From an uncultured Lachnospiraceae bacterium (lineage in GTDB: Bacteria > Bacillota > Clostridia > Lachnospirales > Lachnospiraceae), in contig CAMNXA010000002.1 in NCBI GenBank assembly GCA_946566685.1, positions 62,001-126,000 of the forward strand: a stretch of DNA of 64,000 bases, given 5' to 3'. Positions 1 to 10,074 of this stretch are shown here, piece by piece (the stretch's first letter is position 1; each line of letters begins with the position of its first letter). The position numbers were made by a program, and so were the translations under genes. The notes under the pieces were generated by a model, which ran no database searches, was not told where the DNA came from, and was given only the letters and a program-made list of their open reading frames with translations.

Positions 1-129
1 ACCCCCGTAGCCGCCATCAGCGCCAGCGGATCCATCAGCCAGCTGACGGATGATACTCTGGAATCGGTAATCCGTGAAGTCAAACAGGCAGCTGCTAAGT
101 TGTCGCAGAAAATGGGGTATACTGGTTAA
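1..129 (+). CDS. C-terminal fragment of an IclR-family transcriptional regulator (truncated by window start)
   Basis: Frame 1 reads TPVAAISASGSISQLTDDTLESVIREVKQAAAKLSQKMGYTG then TAA; resembles the IclR effector-domain C-terminus. Confidence 0.6.
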   Translation, partial: TPVAAISASGSISQLTDDTLESVIREVKQAAAKLSQKMGYTG

Positions 130-159
130 TAAAAGTAAATTTGCTTCGCAAGGTTAACA

Positions 160-210
160 AATCGAGCAGAGCTCGATTGCAACGACCGCTTCGTGGCCTC
201 GGATTAACGG
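160..210. repeat. Intergenic hairpin repeat, family 'AATCGAGC', copy 1
   Basis: AATCGAGC aga GCTCGATTGC...CCGCTTCGTGGCCTCGGATTAA. Confidence 0.65.
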
Positions 211-249
211 TACATTTTTCTATATTTCCTTCGATACCGTTTCAAAAAA

Positions 250-306
250 CAGGATACGCCTGTCTCCTGCAACGGAGAATCCGGCATACCCTGTTTTTCT
301 TAGTTT
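250..306. terminator. Long imperfect hairpin followed by T-tract, likely (bidirectional) terminator
   Basis: AAAAACAGGATACGCC...TCTCC tgcaac GGAGA...GGCATACCCTGTTTTT. Confidence 0.6.
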
Positions 307-368
307 TTTCCTTGTTTTTTTTCTTCGTTTAATTTCTAAATGATAACAAATGCGCCTCTAAAGGATTG

Positions 369-1802
369 TTAAATGATATTCTTCAGCACGATGGTCTTGG
401 TGCGTGTCACCTCATCAAAGGTTGACATAACTCCTTCTGTTCCAATCCCGGAGTATTTGTATCCGCCAAACGGCATCTCGAAGCTTCTGAAGAAGCTTGC
501 GCCATTGATCACGGTACCGCCGCATTCCAGCGCATTGCATACCTTCATGGCCGTCTTCATATTTTCCGTGAATACACATCCGCACAGACCGAATTTGGAA
601 CTGTTGGCTATCTCGATTGCCTCCTCCACGGTGTCGAAGGAAATGATGGGCACCACCGGTCCGAAAATCTCCATATCGCTGGCAACATCAGCGGTCTTGG
701 GTACATTCTTTATCACAGTAGGTTTGATGAATGCGCCGTCTCTTGTGCCGCCAAGAATGACCTCTCCGCCCTGTTCCACAGTGAGATTGATCTGACGCTC
801 CACTTCTATCGCCGCTTTTTCACTGATCAGGCAGCCAATCTGTGTGCTCTCATCCGCAGGCATGCCCTGTTTCAGCTGTTTGATGCGCTCTACTGCCTTC
901 GCGGTAAATTCTTCCACACGGTTCTTCTGGATCAGGAAGCGCTTGGAAGCACAGCATACCTGGCCTGTATTATACATACGGCCCCATATCAACTCTTCCA
1001 CCGCCAGATCCACATCACCGTCTTCCAATACGATAAAGGCATCATTGCCGCCCAGTTCCAATGCAATATGCGCCAGATGATCCGCTGCCGTTCTCGCCGT
1101 TTCGATTCCCACTTCCGTGGAACCTGTCAGGGTGATGGCATGCACGTCTTTATTGCTGCACAGCCAGCTTCCTGTCTTGGAACCTCTTCCTGTCACGATC
1201 TCGATCGCACCGGGCGTTACGCCGGCCTCTCCCAGCATAGCTGTCAGCTTACAGAGGGTAAGCGGATTGTCCGTGGAAGGTTTTACGATAGCCGCATTGC
1301 CCGCCAGCAGTGTGGGCGCAATCTTCTGATCAAACAGATCGCAGGGGAAGTTAAAAGGAATCACACAGGCAACCACACCGATCGGCTCTCTCTTAGTGAT
1401 CAGCACATGCTTATCCTGACCTGCTTCCATTCCCGCCGGGATTGTCTCCCCATAGAGATGTTTTGCCTTCTCGGAAAAAGCCTTGAATGCGATGGGAATA
1501 TTACCAATCTCCGCCCTCGCTTCCACGATGGGTTTACCGGTCTCGGCCGACAGAGTCTGTGCCAGATCCTCTTTGTTCTCCTCTACCAGATCCAGGAAAC
1601 GGTACATAATCTCCGCTTTCTCATATACCGGCACGTCTGCCCATATTTTCTGGGCATCTTTTGCCTTTGCCACCGCCAGATCCACATCTTCCTTAGTCGC
1701 TGCGGGAATGGTATCCACCACTTCACCGGTCGCCGGATTGATCACATCGATTGTCTGTCCGTCAGACGCATCTACGGCCTTGCCGCCAATAAACATTTTC
1801 AT
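369..1802 (-). CDS. NAD(P)-dependent aldehyde dehydrogenase family protein
   Basis: 477 aa; ALDH motifs FNFPCDLFDQKIAPTLLAGNAAIVKPS, ELGGNDAFIVLEDGD, NTGQVCCASKR. Confidence 0.92.
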   Translation of the reverse strand: MKMFIGGKAVDASDGQTIDVINPATGEVVDTIPAATKEDVDLAVAKAKDAQKIWADVPVYEKAEIMYRFLDLVEENKEDLAQTLSAETGKPIVEARAEIGNIPIAFKAFSEKAKHLYGETIPAGMEAGQDKHVLITKREPIGVVACVIPFNFPCDLFDQKIAPTLLAGNAAIVKPSTDNPLTLCKLTAMLGEAGVTPGAIEIVTGRGSKTGSWLCSNKDVHAITLTGSTEVGIETARTAADHLAHIALELGGNDAFIVLEDGDVDLAVEELIWGRMYNTGQVCCASKRFLIQKNRVEEFTAKAVERIKQLKQGMPADESTQIGCLISEKAAIEVERQINLTVEQGGEVILGGTRDGAFIKPTVIKNVPKTADVASDMEIFGPVVPIISFDTVEEAIEIANSSKFGLCGCVFTENMKTAMKVCNALECGGTVINGASFFRSFEMPFGGYKYSGIGTEGVMSTFDEVTRTKTIVLKNII

Positions 1803-1822
1803 AGTATGTAGTCTCCTTTCTA

Positions 1823-2989
1823 TTATGCCTCAAAAGCTGTAAATGACAGCATCAATCCGCCGCAGGTATTCAGGCCATCATCCTCGTATCCGTATTCGCC
1901 AAACGTGAACTCTGCAATAAACGGTACATCGCCTGCTTCTTTCTTTAACTGAGCTGCTACTTCATCTATCCTCGTGTCAATACCTGCTCTTCTTCCGCCG
2001 CAGTGTACCAGATGATATGCCCCTGCCGGTGCGGGCATCTTAGCTTTCAGGTCTGCCAGGGTCTTGCCTGTGGAATCGATCAGTTCGTCCACGGAGCCTT
2101 CCATGCGGATCACAGCCGTACCCTCTGCCAGATTATTTCCTATGTTCATGGACAGATCGTCATTGCCGTTCATGGGGTGACGAATGGCTACCAGATCACC
2201 CAGGCGATCCTTTACGCCTAACGGGGAGGTGATCGTCTCTGCCAAGAGCGCACCGCCCTTTAATGCTTCCACATCCATGCCTCTCCAGGATGCATATTTT
2301 TCCAGTGCCGGTACGCCGTCAATTTCCGCCAGAACACGGTTGTCTACTACCTTGGTGATGATGCCTGCATCTTTGGTTTCCCGATAAGCACCGGTAAATT
2401 TGTTGGTCATCTTCTTGTCCGTATAGAAGAATGCCACTGCCACACCGTCTGCAAATACACCTTTGTCCGTATACAATTTCCATTTACCCTCTATGGAATT
2501 GTCCGCTGCACTGCCGCCATAGAACGGAACACGGCCGATCACCTTTGTGATTCCTTTGACATAAAACTCTTCCAGTCCGGAAGGAGCAGCCATATAGTAA
2601 TAGTCCGGAGGCGTTGTCTTGCCTGCTCTCTCCATGGCCAGTTTTGCCACCTGCTCGCCGGCATCCACAGGACAATCCGCTCTCTCCACCGCGGCTACGC
2701 CCACTGTCATATCCGGGTCAGACACTGCCATAATGCCCACAAATCCGTCTTCGCCCGTGATATATCCCTCCGGTGTGATCACCCCTGTAAAAGACGTATT
2801 CCCGATTACAGGTACACCCGGAAGTTCCTCTGCGATTCCCGCCAGCATGGCATCCAGATCATAATCACAGCTGGCATAAACATACGCCATGGTTACGGAA
2901 TCCAACCCGGCTTTGGCTTTCGATGCCGCCTCTGCGCCCGCTGCCTTGGGATTACTGTTGATGCTTGAACCAGTATTTGCTTTTAACAT
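1823..2989 (-). CDS. FIST domain (FIST_N/FIST_C) putative sensory protein
   Basis: 388 aa; VPVIGNTSFTGVITPEGY, GRVPFYGGSAADN, AEFTFGEYGYEDDGLNTCGGLMLSFTAF typical of FIST proteins. Confidence 0.8.
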   Translation of the reverse strand: MLKANTGSSINSNPKAAGAEAASKAKAGLDSVTMAYVYASCDYDLDAMLAGIAEELPGVPVIGNTSFTGVITPEGYITGEDGFVGIMAVSDPDMTVGVAAVERADCPVDAGEQVAKLAMERAGKTTPPDYYYMAAPSGLEEFYVKGITKVIGRVPFYGGSAADNSIEGKWKLYTDKGVFADGVAVAFFYTDKKMTNKFTGAYRETKDAGIITKVVDNRVLAEIDGVPALEKYASWRGMDVEALKGGALLAETITSPLGVKDRLGDLVAIRHPMNGNDDLSMNIGNNLAEGTAVIRMEGSVDELIDSTGKTLADLKAKMPAPAGAYHLVHCGGRRAGIDTRIDEVAAQLKKEAGDVPFIAEFTFGEYGYEDDGLNTCGGLMLSFTAFEA

Positions 2990-3273
2990 AGCACAACCTC
3001 CTCTTTGTATAAATTTAATAGTTTTCGTATTGAAATCGATTATAATTTATTCGTTTTATACAAACAACAGGTAAATCCCACCATATGGAACTGTCATTCC
3101 GCCAGGTGGAACATCTGTATCTTGTCGTTTTATTGTGGATTCTCACCATTTCACTGCCAAGTCTTCCATGAAACAAAGATACTTCAAAGAGTTTCTTCGG
3201 AAATTCTTGCGCAATACCCAAATCAATGATAAAATATCCATTACGTGGAGCAAGTGATTTCGGAGGTAAAATA

Positions 3274-3750
3274 ATGAACACATTTACGATTGTCCTGTTA
3301 GTAATCCTGGCAATTCTGGTCATTGCCGTAGTTGTATTATATTTCCTGGGAAAAAGAGCTCAGAAGAGACAGAGCGAACAGCAGGCACAGATTGATGCCA
3401 TGAAGCAGACCGTGTCCATGCTGGTCATTGATAAGAAGCGTATGAAACTAAAAGATGCCGGACTGCCGGCAATCGTGTTGGAACAAACCCCCAAGTGGCT
3501 TCGCGGTTCCAAACTCCCGGTGGTAAAAGCCAAAGTCGGCCCTCAGATCATGTCCTTGATCTGCGAGGAAAAAATATTTGATTCCGTTCCGGTCAAGAAA
3601 GAAGTAAAGGCCGTTGTCAGCGGCATCTACATCACCGATGTAAAAGGCCTGCATGGCAAACAGCCTGTTGTGGAGCAGAAGAAAAAGAGTAAATTCAAAC
3701 AACTGGTGGAGAGAGCGCAGGAAAAAGCGGGCGCAAAACCTATCAAGTAA
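3274..3750 (+). CDS. Hypothetical protein with one N-terminal transmembrane helix
   Basis: ATG at 3274 preceded by GGAGGT; starts MNTFTIVLLVILAILVIAVVVLYFLGKRAQKRQ. Confidence 0.75.
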   Translation: MNTFTIVLLVILAILVIAVVVLYFLGKRAQKRQSEQQAQIDAMKQTVSMLVIDKKRMKLKDAGLPAIVLEQTPKWLRGSKLPVVKAKVGPQIMSLICEEKIFDSVPVKKEVKAVVSGIYITDVKGLHGKQPVVEQKKKSKFKQLVERAQEKAGAKPIK

Positions 3751-3758
3751 TAGACAAT

Positions 3759-3797
3759 GGGGACTTTTCAGGATAATAATGAGAAGTCCCTGTTTTC
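3759..3797. terminator. Putative intrinsic terminator between convergent genes
   Basis: GGGACTTTTC aggataataat GAGAAGTCCC followed by TGTTTTCTTT. Confidence 0.6.
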
Positions 3798-4235
3798 TTT
3801 GGAACAGATGTCTATTTTGATGTGGCAGTCGGAAAGAAACTCATAGTTGATGTCCAGAGCATAGTCCACGTCCACCACAATATTATCTTCCCGCTCGTCA
3901 ATCTGTATTTTCTTCGTGTCAATACCCACCAGAATCTGGCCAAAAGGCGTATTATAATTGGACATGTTCTTTTTGTTTTCCTGAAAGACCATGTGCACAT
4001 TCACCAGGCCGTTACGCGTCAGTTCCAGCATGTGTTCGCTGAATTTGAGCCGGTTTTTGGTAGGCTGGCTGAACCCCTCTGTAATCTCCTCGTAAATAAC
4101 ATAATGTTTATCGTTCTTTTTATAATAATCGCCGACCATGACCATCTCAATCTTATCGGCGTCCTCTTCCCGCTGGTCAAACTGCAAACCCTGCAATGTC
4201 AGCAGCACTTCCTTTGTCATAGCAATCGTCTCCAT
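3768..4235 (-). CDS. DUF1934 (YwiB-like) domain protein
   Basis: TKEVLLTLQGLQFDQREEDADKIEMVMVGDYYKKNDKHYVIYEE... resembles DUF1934 calycin-like proteins. Confidence 0.75.
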   Translation of the reverse strand: METIAMTKEVLLTLQGLQFDQREEDADKIEMVMVGDYYKKNDKHYVIYEEITEGFSQPTKNRLKFSEHMLELTRNGLVNVHMVFQENKKNMSNYNTPFGQILVGIDTKKIQIDEREDNIVVDVDYALDINYEFLSDCHIKIDICSKENRDFSLLS

Positions 4236-4308
4236 TTCTTACTGAACTTACTTCCCGCAGGCACTCATCAAATGGCTGCTGGCAGGCACTTGACGGCTGC
4301 CCGGAAGG

Positions 4309-5142
4309 TCAGAATTCGTCAATATTGATGACTTTGGCCGAGAGGATGCCATAGGTCAGGATAGAATTGGCAAACCGCTGGAACTTATCCGCCGCATCGC
4401 TGACAAAGAACCGGTACAGTTCTGTGCCGAGTCCGGGACGGTGTTCGCTCTCAAGCCCCTTTTCCAAAAGCATCTCCTTCAGCTCCCTGGCTGTCTCGTA
4501 TGCCGGGTTGACCAGTGTCACCTGTTTCCCCATGATCCTGCCCACGGTAGAACGGATCATAGGATAATGGGTGCAGCCCAGTATCAGCGTATCAATATCG
4601 CTGTCTATCAATTCTGTCAGATACCGCCTGGCAATCTCGTCTGTCACCGGATCCTCCCACAGCCCCTCCTCTACCAGGGGCACAAAAAGAGGACAGGCCT
4701 TCCCTATAACCTTGACACTTCTGTCATTTTGTTGTATGTACCGGTTGTAGATACCGCTGTTGATCGTAGCTTCCGTGGCGATCACACCAATCTTGCCGTT
4801 CTTGGTAGCCTCGATTGCCGCTTTGGCGCCCGGCCTTACCACTCCGATGATGGGAACATCTACCTCATGCTCCAATTCATCCAGCGCATAAGCACTGGCC
4901 GTGTTGCAGGCTACCACAATGGCTTTCACCTGCTGCGTCATCAGGAAATTTACAATCTGTCTGGAATATTTCACCACTGTTTCCTTGGATTTACTGCCGT
5001 AAGGCACCCGCGCCGTATCCCCAAAATATACAATCCTCTCGTTGGGAAGCTGCCGCATGATCTCCCGCGCCACCGTAAGTCCCCCGACTCCCGAATCAAA
5101 CACCCCGATTGGGCTGTTATGCCATTCTTCCTGTCCGTTCAT
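4309..5142 (-). CDS. murI: Glutamate racemase
   Basis: IGVFDSGVGGLTVAREIMRQLPNERIVYFGDTARVPYGSKS, VACNTASAYALDELE, LILGCTHYPMI; internal Met chosen as start. Confidence 0.95.
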   Translation of the reverse strand: MNGQEEWHNSPIGVFDSGVGGLTVAREIMRQLPNERIVYFGDTARVPYGSKSKETVVKYSRQIVNFLMTQQVKAIVVACNTASAYALDELEHEVDVPIIGVVRPGAKAAIEATKNGKIGVIATEATINSGIYNRYIQQNDRSVKVIGKACPLFVPLVEEGLWEDPVTDEIARRYLTELIDSDIDTLILGCTHYPMIRSTVGRIMGKQVTLVNPAYETARELKEMLLEKGLESEHRPGLGTELYRFFVSDAADKFQRFANSILTYGILSAKVINIDEF

Positions 5143-5143
5143 T

Positions 5144-5404
5144 CTATTCTTTGCCTTTCCCTGCCATTTTCTCTTCAATCCATTCCAGAAATCTGCTCTT
5201 AATCACAATCTCATCTCCCGAAGCCGACAACAGATGCTCATAAATTTCCTGTTCCGTCATCTCCTGACACTCCTCTGTTACAAGCATCTGCTCAAAGGTC
5301 TCTTCCGTAAAACACAGTTCCGGATATAAAATCCCCCACCAGGCCACCGCAAAGACCGTGACCGCGAGGCTTCTCAGTTTATTCCACATATGATACGCTC
5401 CCAT
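5144..5404 (-). CDS. Small hypothetical protein, hydrophobic N-terminus
   Basis: 86 aa ORF directly upstream of and abutting the murI start, same strand. Confidence 0.5.
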   Translation of the reverse strand: MGAYHMWNKLRSLAVTVFAVAWWGILYPELCFTEETFEQMLVTEECQEMTEQEIYEHLLSASGDEIVIKSRFLEWIEEKMAGKGKE

Positions 5405-5476
5405 CTGCCAGCATCCGCTGACATTAAGAGTGTACCCGCCAGACAGTTTCCTATTCAGATTCCATCCATCTGTCTC

Positions 5477-6184
5477 TTACTGTCTCTTATCCTTTTTCTT
5501 CAGCTGCTGTTCCCGCTCTAAACGAATCTGCCTGATAATTGATTTTTCCTGATTGTCAATATGGAGTTTGGCCGCTTCCGCCGCCTTCTTTTTATCGCCC
5601 TGCTGAATACTTTCATATATCATTCTATGCTCATTTACCAGGTTATCATGCCCCTTCTCGTCCTTGATGTATTCAAAACGATACCGGTACATCTGCTCCG
5701 ACAGGTTATTGATCAGCTGGATCAGACGCTGGTTGCCCGTAGCCTGCACGATAATGTCATGCAGCGCCACATCCGCACCCGCAATCGTAGTCACATCACC
5801 GGTTCTCGTTGCCGCTTCAAATTCGTCACAAGCCTTTTTCAAGGCTTCCTTTTCTTCGAAAGTAATGCGGTCACAGGCCAGCTCCACACAGAGTGCATCC
5901 AACGCCCGCCGTACCTCCAGGACATCCTGTAGGCTCTTCTCCGTGATCTGTGCCACCTCTGCGCCCCGCCTGGGGATCATGGTAACCAGCCCTTCCAGTT
6001 CCAGTTTCCGGATTGCCTCCCTGATCGGCGTCCTGCTGACGCCCAGCCGGTTCGCCAGATGAATCTCCATCAACCTCTCACCCGGTTTCAGTTCTCCTGT
6101 TAAGATTGCCCGGCGCAGCGTGTTAAATACCACGTCCCGCAACGGAAGAAATTCGTCCATGTTCACTGTAAAGTTGTCGCCCAT
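5477..6184 (-). CDS. GntR-family transcriptional regulator, FadR/FCD subfamily
   Basis: LRRAILTGELKPGERLMEIHLANRLGVSRTPIREAIRKLELEGLV wHTH plus FCD domain. Confidence 0.92.
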   Translation of the reverse strand: MGDNFTVNMDEFLPLRDVVFNTLRRAILTGELKPGERLMEIHLANRLGVSRTPIREAIRKLELEGLVTMIPRRGAEVAQITEKSLQDVLEVRRALDALCVELACDRITFEEKEALKKACDEFEAATRTGDVTTIAGADVALHDIIVQATGNQRLIQLINNLSEQMYRYRFEYIKDEKGHDNLVNEHRMIYESIQQGDKKKAAEAAKLHIDNQEKSIIRQIRLEREQQLKKKDKRQ

Positions 6185-6213
6185 ATAGCCACGCCTTTCT
6201 TAATGCCAAACCG

Positions 6214-7101
6214 TCAGTTGCTCTTTGTATCATAAAAGTTTGTCACAAATATCTGCCCCGCGAGCCCTTTTTCCCCAATGGCTGCTGCCGCTGATTCTGC
6301 CTGTCTCTTATCCGTAAAAATCCCGAACACCGTAGGACCGCTGCCGCTCATCAGAGCGTTTAACGCCCCCGTTTGCCTCATCAGGCTCTTTATTTGCTCT
6401 ATAACCGGGTATTCCGGCACTGTCACGGTCTCCAGTACATTACCCATTCTGTCACAGATGCCCTCCAGACTGCCCTCCGAAAGCGCCTGTGCCATTCCAT
6501 CGATATCCGGATGATATTGCAGCCGCTCCACATGCAGGTTCCCATAGACAAAGGCGGTGGAAACATTGATATCCGGCTTGGCCACCACCAGATACGCACC
6601 TGGCGGTGCCGGAAGCGGTGTCAATATCTCTCCAATCCCTTCAGAAAGCATGGTGCCGCCCACAATACAATACGGAATGTCCGCCCCCAGTTTCACACCG
6701 AGGCGCTGCAATTCTTCCACCGCGTATCCCATATCAAAAAGTACGTTCAGGCCCCGCATGGCCGCCGCCGCATCAGAACTTCCCCCTGCCATGCCGGCGG
6801 CAATGGGAATCCGTTTGGTAAGGCTGATCTTAACACCTTCTGTGATTTTCTTTTCCTTTAATAAAAGGGCGGCCGCCCGGCAGATCAGATTATCCTGATT
6901 GGTGGGCAGTTCCTCCTTATCAGTCTGTAGATATATGCCCGGCTTTGCTGTCCGTTCCAGAAGCAGATCGTCATAAATGTCCACTGTCTGCATGATCATC
7001 TTAACCTCATGATAACCATCCGGCCGGCGGCGCAGGACATCCAGCCCGATATTGATCTTGGCATAGGCTCTCTCTTGGATTTGCTGCATCTTTTTCTCCA
7101 T
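6214..7101 (-). CDS. ispE: 4-diphosphocytidyl-2-C-methyl-D-erythritol kinase
   Basis: AYAKINIGLDVLRRRPDGYHEV, KRIPIAAGMAGGSSDAAAAMRGLN, LMSGSGPTVFGIF (GHMP kinase). Confidence 0.95.
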   Translation of the reverse strand: MEKKMQQIQERAYAKINIGLDVLRRRPDGYHEVKMIMQTVDIYDDLLLERTAKPGIYLQTDKEELPTNQDNLICRAAALLLKEKKITEGVKISLTKRIPIAAGMAGGSSDAAAAMRGLNVLFDMGYAVEELQRLGVKLGADIPYCIVGGTMLSEGIGEILTPLPAPPGAYLVVAKPDINVSTAFVYGNLHVERLQYHPDIDGMAQALSEGSLEGICDRMGNVLETVTVPEYPVIEQIKSLMRQTGALNALMSGSGPTVFGIFTDKRQAESAAAAIGEKGLAGQIFVTNFYDTKSN

Positions 7102-7159
7102 TCCAAAGCATTTACTGCTGGTTGCATCGTTTCTGTTAGGAACTTTCGTTGTAATTGCA

Positions 7160-7173
7160 TTTTGTATACAAAA
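7160..7173. promoter_or_regulatory. Perfect 14-bp palindrome TTTTGTATACAAAA upstream of the ispE-gntR unit, candidate operator
   Basis: Read directly; followed by ATTGTA...TATACAAT half-sites (7174-7196). Confidence 0.45.
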
Positions 7174-7209
7174 GATTGTACTTAATTCTATACAATTTGG
7201 ATGTTTTTG

Positions 7210-7608
7210 TCAATATGACTGTGTCTTTTGAATCAGGGCTTCCTGCAAAACCTGCGAAAAATTAAGCCCCATGGATATAGCCGCCTCATTAAGCCATTCC
7301 GGAATCGTCAGCGTTTTTTTAACCGCCCTGTTATTGTGTCTCTTACGGTATACCAGTGTATCGCAGGCAATATAGTTGATAAACTGACCTTCCCCAATTC
7401 TAATATGTTCCGGAAGAGACGGTACCGGAATCTCTTTATTCCCTCTTTCATAATCATAAAGTGTAAAAGCCAGCACATCTTCCGCCATCATAATACCGTC
7501 CGTCAAATCATCTCCGCAGGTATAACACCCTTCCAAATCTGGAAAAACAATAGAAAATGCTCCCTTTTGTTCCAATGTAAAAATAGCCGGATAACAATAT
7601 TTGCTCAT
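7210..7608 (-). CDS. hicB: HicB-family antitoxin
   Basis: YPAIFTLEQKGAFSIVFPDLEGCYTCGDDLTDGIMMAEDVLAF and C-terminal RHH-like LTIPEWLNEAAISMGLNFSQVLQEAL; start set at MSKYCY. Confidence 0.9.
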   Translation of the reverse strand: MSKYCYPAIFTLEQKGAFSIVFPDLEGCYTCGDDLTDGIMMAEDVLAFTLYDYERGNKEIPVPSLPEHIRIGEGQFINYIACDTLVYRKRHNNRAVKKTLTIPEWLNEAAISMGLNFSQVLQEALIQKTQSY

Positions 7609-7629
7609 AGTCTCTCCTTCTGCCCACAC

Positions 7630-7815
7630 TTATCGCAGGCCAGCATCCTTTAAAATACTATTTGCAGTTCCCGTTGGTAATTCTTTAGCCATATGTCTTG
7701 GTACTCTGAAATCCCTTTCCGTAATATCGCTGTGCCATTTATCATGCTCTCTGCCATGCTCCACTAAATAACAATTATTGTGTCTCAGCATCCTTACCAA
7801 CTCACTCACTTTCAT
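7630..7815 (-). CDS. hicA: HicA-family toxin (mRNA interferase)
   Basis: MKVSELVRMLRHNNCYLVEHGREHDKWHSD...VPRHMAKELPTGTANSILKDAGL. Confidence 0.92.
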   Translation of the reverse strand: MKVSELVRMLRHNNCYLVEHGREHDKWHSDITERDFRVPRHMAKELPTGTANSILKDAGLR

Positions 7816-7834
7816 TTTTTCCTCCTTAGTTTAG

Positions 7835-7850
7835 CACGTGTTAACACGTG
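7835..7850. promoter_or_regulatory. Perfect 16-bp palindrome CACGTGTTAACACGTG just upstream of hicA, candidate HicB/HicAB operator
   Basis: Read directly; about 20 bp upstream of the hicA start. Confidence 0.55.
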
Positions 7851-8082
7851 TGTCAAATATATGCATAATAGAAACTGCCTGACTTACATTTTGTTTACAT
7901 CGGGAAATTAATTCTGACATGATCTCAGAATATAACCTGAATAAGTACCATAATGAATATGGCCATGAATTTGCTTTTCTTGGGATATACTATAGCAGAA
8001 CAGAAAGATTTATGCAATTCTTTCTCTTGCTCTTCCTAACATTTATTAATATGGCACTTTTCCTATCCACATAATAAAAACA

Positions 8083-8118
8083 GGAGTCTGCACGATATCA
8101 GATTCCTGTCCTTATATG
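8083..8118 (-). terminator. Putative terminator downstream of the PAS chemotaxis gene
   Basis: CAGGAGTCTG cacgatat CAGATTCCTG. Confidence 0.5.
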
Positions 8119-8157
8119 ATATATTCTATTTTATTTTAACCTAAATCCCTCTCAGTC

Positions 8158-9663
8158 TCATGCAAATACCGTCCTGGCTATCTCCTTCACCCGCTCGCAC
8201 AAGTCATTAAGTTCATTAGTCATGGTATTAATCTTTTCCATATTTTCAGACTGGGACAGCACTGCATGATCCATCCCCTCAATCTTGGAGATAATCTCCT
8301 CGATGGACTGCCTCATTTCGTTCAAGCTTTCTGAAATATGCTTTGATGTTTCATTACAGGAAACCGCCAGGCTTCCCACTTCGTCCGCAACAACAGCGAA
8401 TCCCTTCCCCACTTCCCCGGCCCTTGCCGCTTCAATAGATGCATTCAGGGATAGCAGGTTGGTCTGGGAGGCAATTCCCTGGATCAATGAAATGATCTCC
8501 AGCGATTCATTGACTTTCTCATTGACGACAACGGTCGCTTTTATGATACTCTGCTGTTTTTCATTCAATTCCTGTACACTGTCTGTCGTCTCCGCAACAA
8601 CGGAACTGATCTTATCAAGACCTGCCGCCAGACTCTGGATACTCTCCCCCATATCAGCCTCAAAGATTTCCCGGCTGCGTTTCAGTTCTGTGATATCCAA
8701 AGCAGTGGCTGCCACTACAATGGGCTTATGGGAAGAGTCGAATACGGCAGTCACGGTCATCTGGAACCAGCGATAATAACCGTCAGCATGGCGGATACGG
8801 AATTCCAGATTCAGGGGCGCACTTTGTATGCCGCTTTTTACATGGTGCAGAATCTGTTCCATAACACTTCTGCGTTCCTCCTCATGAATGCGGTCGGAAT
8901 AGGAATCCGGAGAATTGGGAAAATCCTGCTCATTATGAAACCCTAATAATTTTCTGAACTGTTCTGAATACCAGAAGGGATTACCCGGATTTGTAATATC
9001 CCCATCAATGACATTCATGCTCCAGGATCCTTCATTGAGGATAGAATCAATGGCGTCATGCCTCTTATTGGAAATATCCAAGTCCACAGCATTGTTGTGG
9101 GCCGTAGTAATATCCGTGATAATTCCGATAAACTCAAAAGGCTTTTTACCTCTCCACACAATCTCCCCTGCCATACGCATCCAGCGCAGGCCGTTATGTT
9201 TGGTTTCAAAACGGTATTCCACATCAAAACGTTTCTGCTGTGTGGAATCTTTGATGGTGTCCTGAAATTCCTTCATGACCCGTTTATGATCGCTCTCGTA
9301 TATCTTCGCTGTCCAGGCATCGACCGTATCGGCAAATTCACGGCGGTCCGTATAGCCGATGATTTCCCGAAATTCGTCACTGTACATGACCCGGTTGACC
9401 TGTGAGTCTTCCCCGAAATACATTGACCACATACCGGAGCGATTAATCCGGTTGATCATAGTCATATTTTCTCTGGCATGATTCAGCAGCAGATTGGCAC
9501 AATTTAACGCGTTATTGAGAGATTCTGCTAATTCAGGAGCTTTCTCATTCACTGCCTCATTGGATATTTTTTCAAATGAGCCAATCTGAAATGATTTCTG
9601 CGCCTGCTCCTTTAATTCATTCACCAGCTGCCCTACCCATTGATCCTTTTTTCTTCGCATCAT
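8158..9663 (-). CDS. Soluble methyl-accepting chemotaxis protein with two PAS domains
   Basis: Two PAS/PAC regions ([26 protein letters not shown]; [27 protein letters not shown]) and MCP core [34 protein letters not shown]; no TM segment apparent. Confidence 0.9.
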   Translation of the reverse strand: MMRRKKDQWVGQLVNELKEQAQKSFQIGSFEKISNEAVNEKAPELAESLNNALNCANLLLNHARENMTMINRINRSGMWSMYFGEDSQVNRVMYSDEFREIIGYTDRREFADTVDAWTAKIYESDHKRVMKEFQDTIKDSTQQKRFDVEYRFETKHNGLRWMRMAGEIVWRGKKPFEFIGIITDITTAHNNAVDLDISNKRHDAIDSILNEGSWSMNVIDGDITNPGNPFWYSEQFRKLLGFHNEQDFPNSPDSYSDRIHEEERRSVMEQILHHVKSGIQSAPLNLEFRIRHADGYYRWFQMTVTAVFDSSHKPIVVAATALDITELKRSREIFEADMGESIQSLAAGLDKISSVVAETTDSVQELNEKQQSIIKATVVVNEKVNESLEIISLIQGIASQTNLLSLNASIEAARAGEVGKGFAVVADEVGSLAVSCNETSKHISESLNEMRQSIEEIISKIEGMDHAVLSQSENMEKINTMTNELNDLCERVKEIARTVFA

Positions 9664-10074
9664 ATGTTCTCCTTTTTACCTTGCAGATGATTTCTGCAAG
9701 ACAGCAGGCCATGTATGGACCAGCCTGCGATCCTCGATCACCATCGCCCAATATCCATCAACATTTTGATGAATTAACTGTTATATTAAATATAGCATAA
9801 TTTAAAGTGATTGTATAGGAAAACCATTCCGCTGTTTGACAGGCTTTCTCCTGAAAAACAGGTTGGCAGCTCCTTATAAACCTTTGTCACTTTCACTCCA
9901 CGTCATGAACGGTCTTATTTTTGTTGTAAAAAGTAAAAAATCTCACATTTGACTTCTAATCTATCTGGGAAAATGGTACGATATAATATATAAATAGCGG
10001 GGATTGCCCTGGGAATCTTCGCTTGCTATGATACAACATAAACCAATCACAAACATTTCCAAGGAGGGATACCG

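Noticed and set aside
1068-1811. 247-aa plus-strand ORF
   Set aside because: Fully antisense to the aldehyde dehydrogenase; no RBS or family resemblance, an artefact of codon bias on the opposite strand.
4441-5202. 253-aa plus-strand ORF
   Set aside because: Antisense shadow of murI; His/Pro/Cys-rich composition typical of spurious ORFs.
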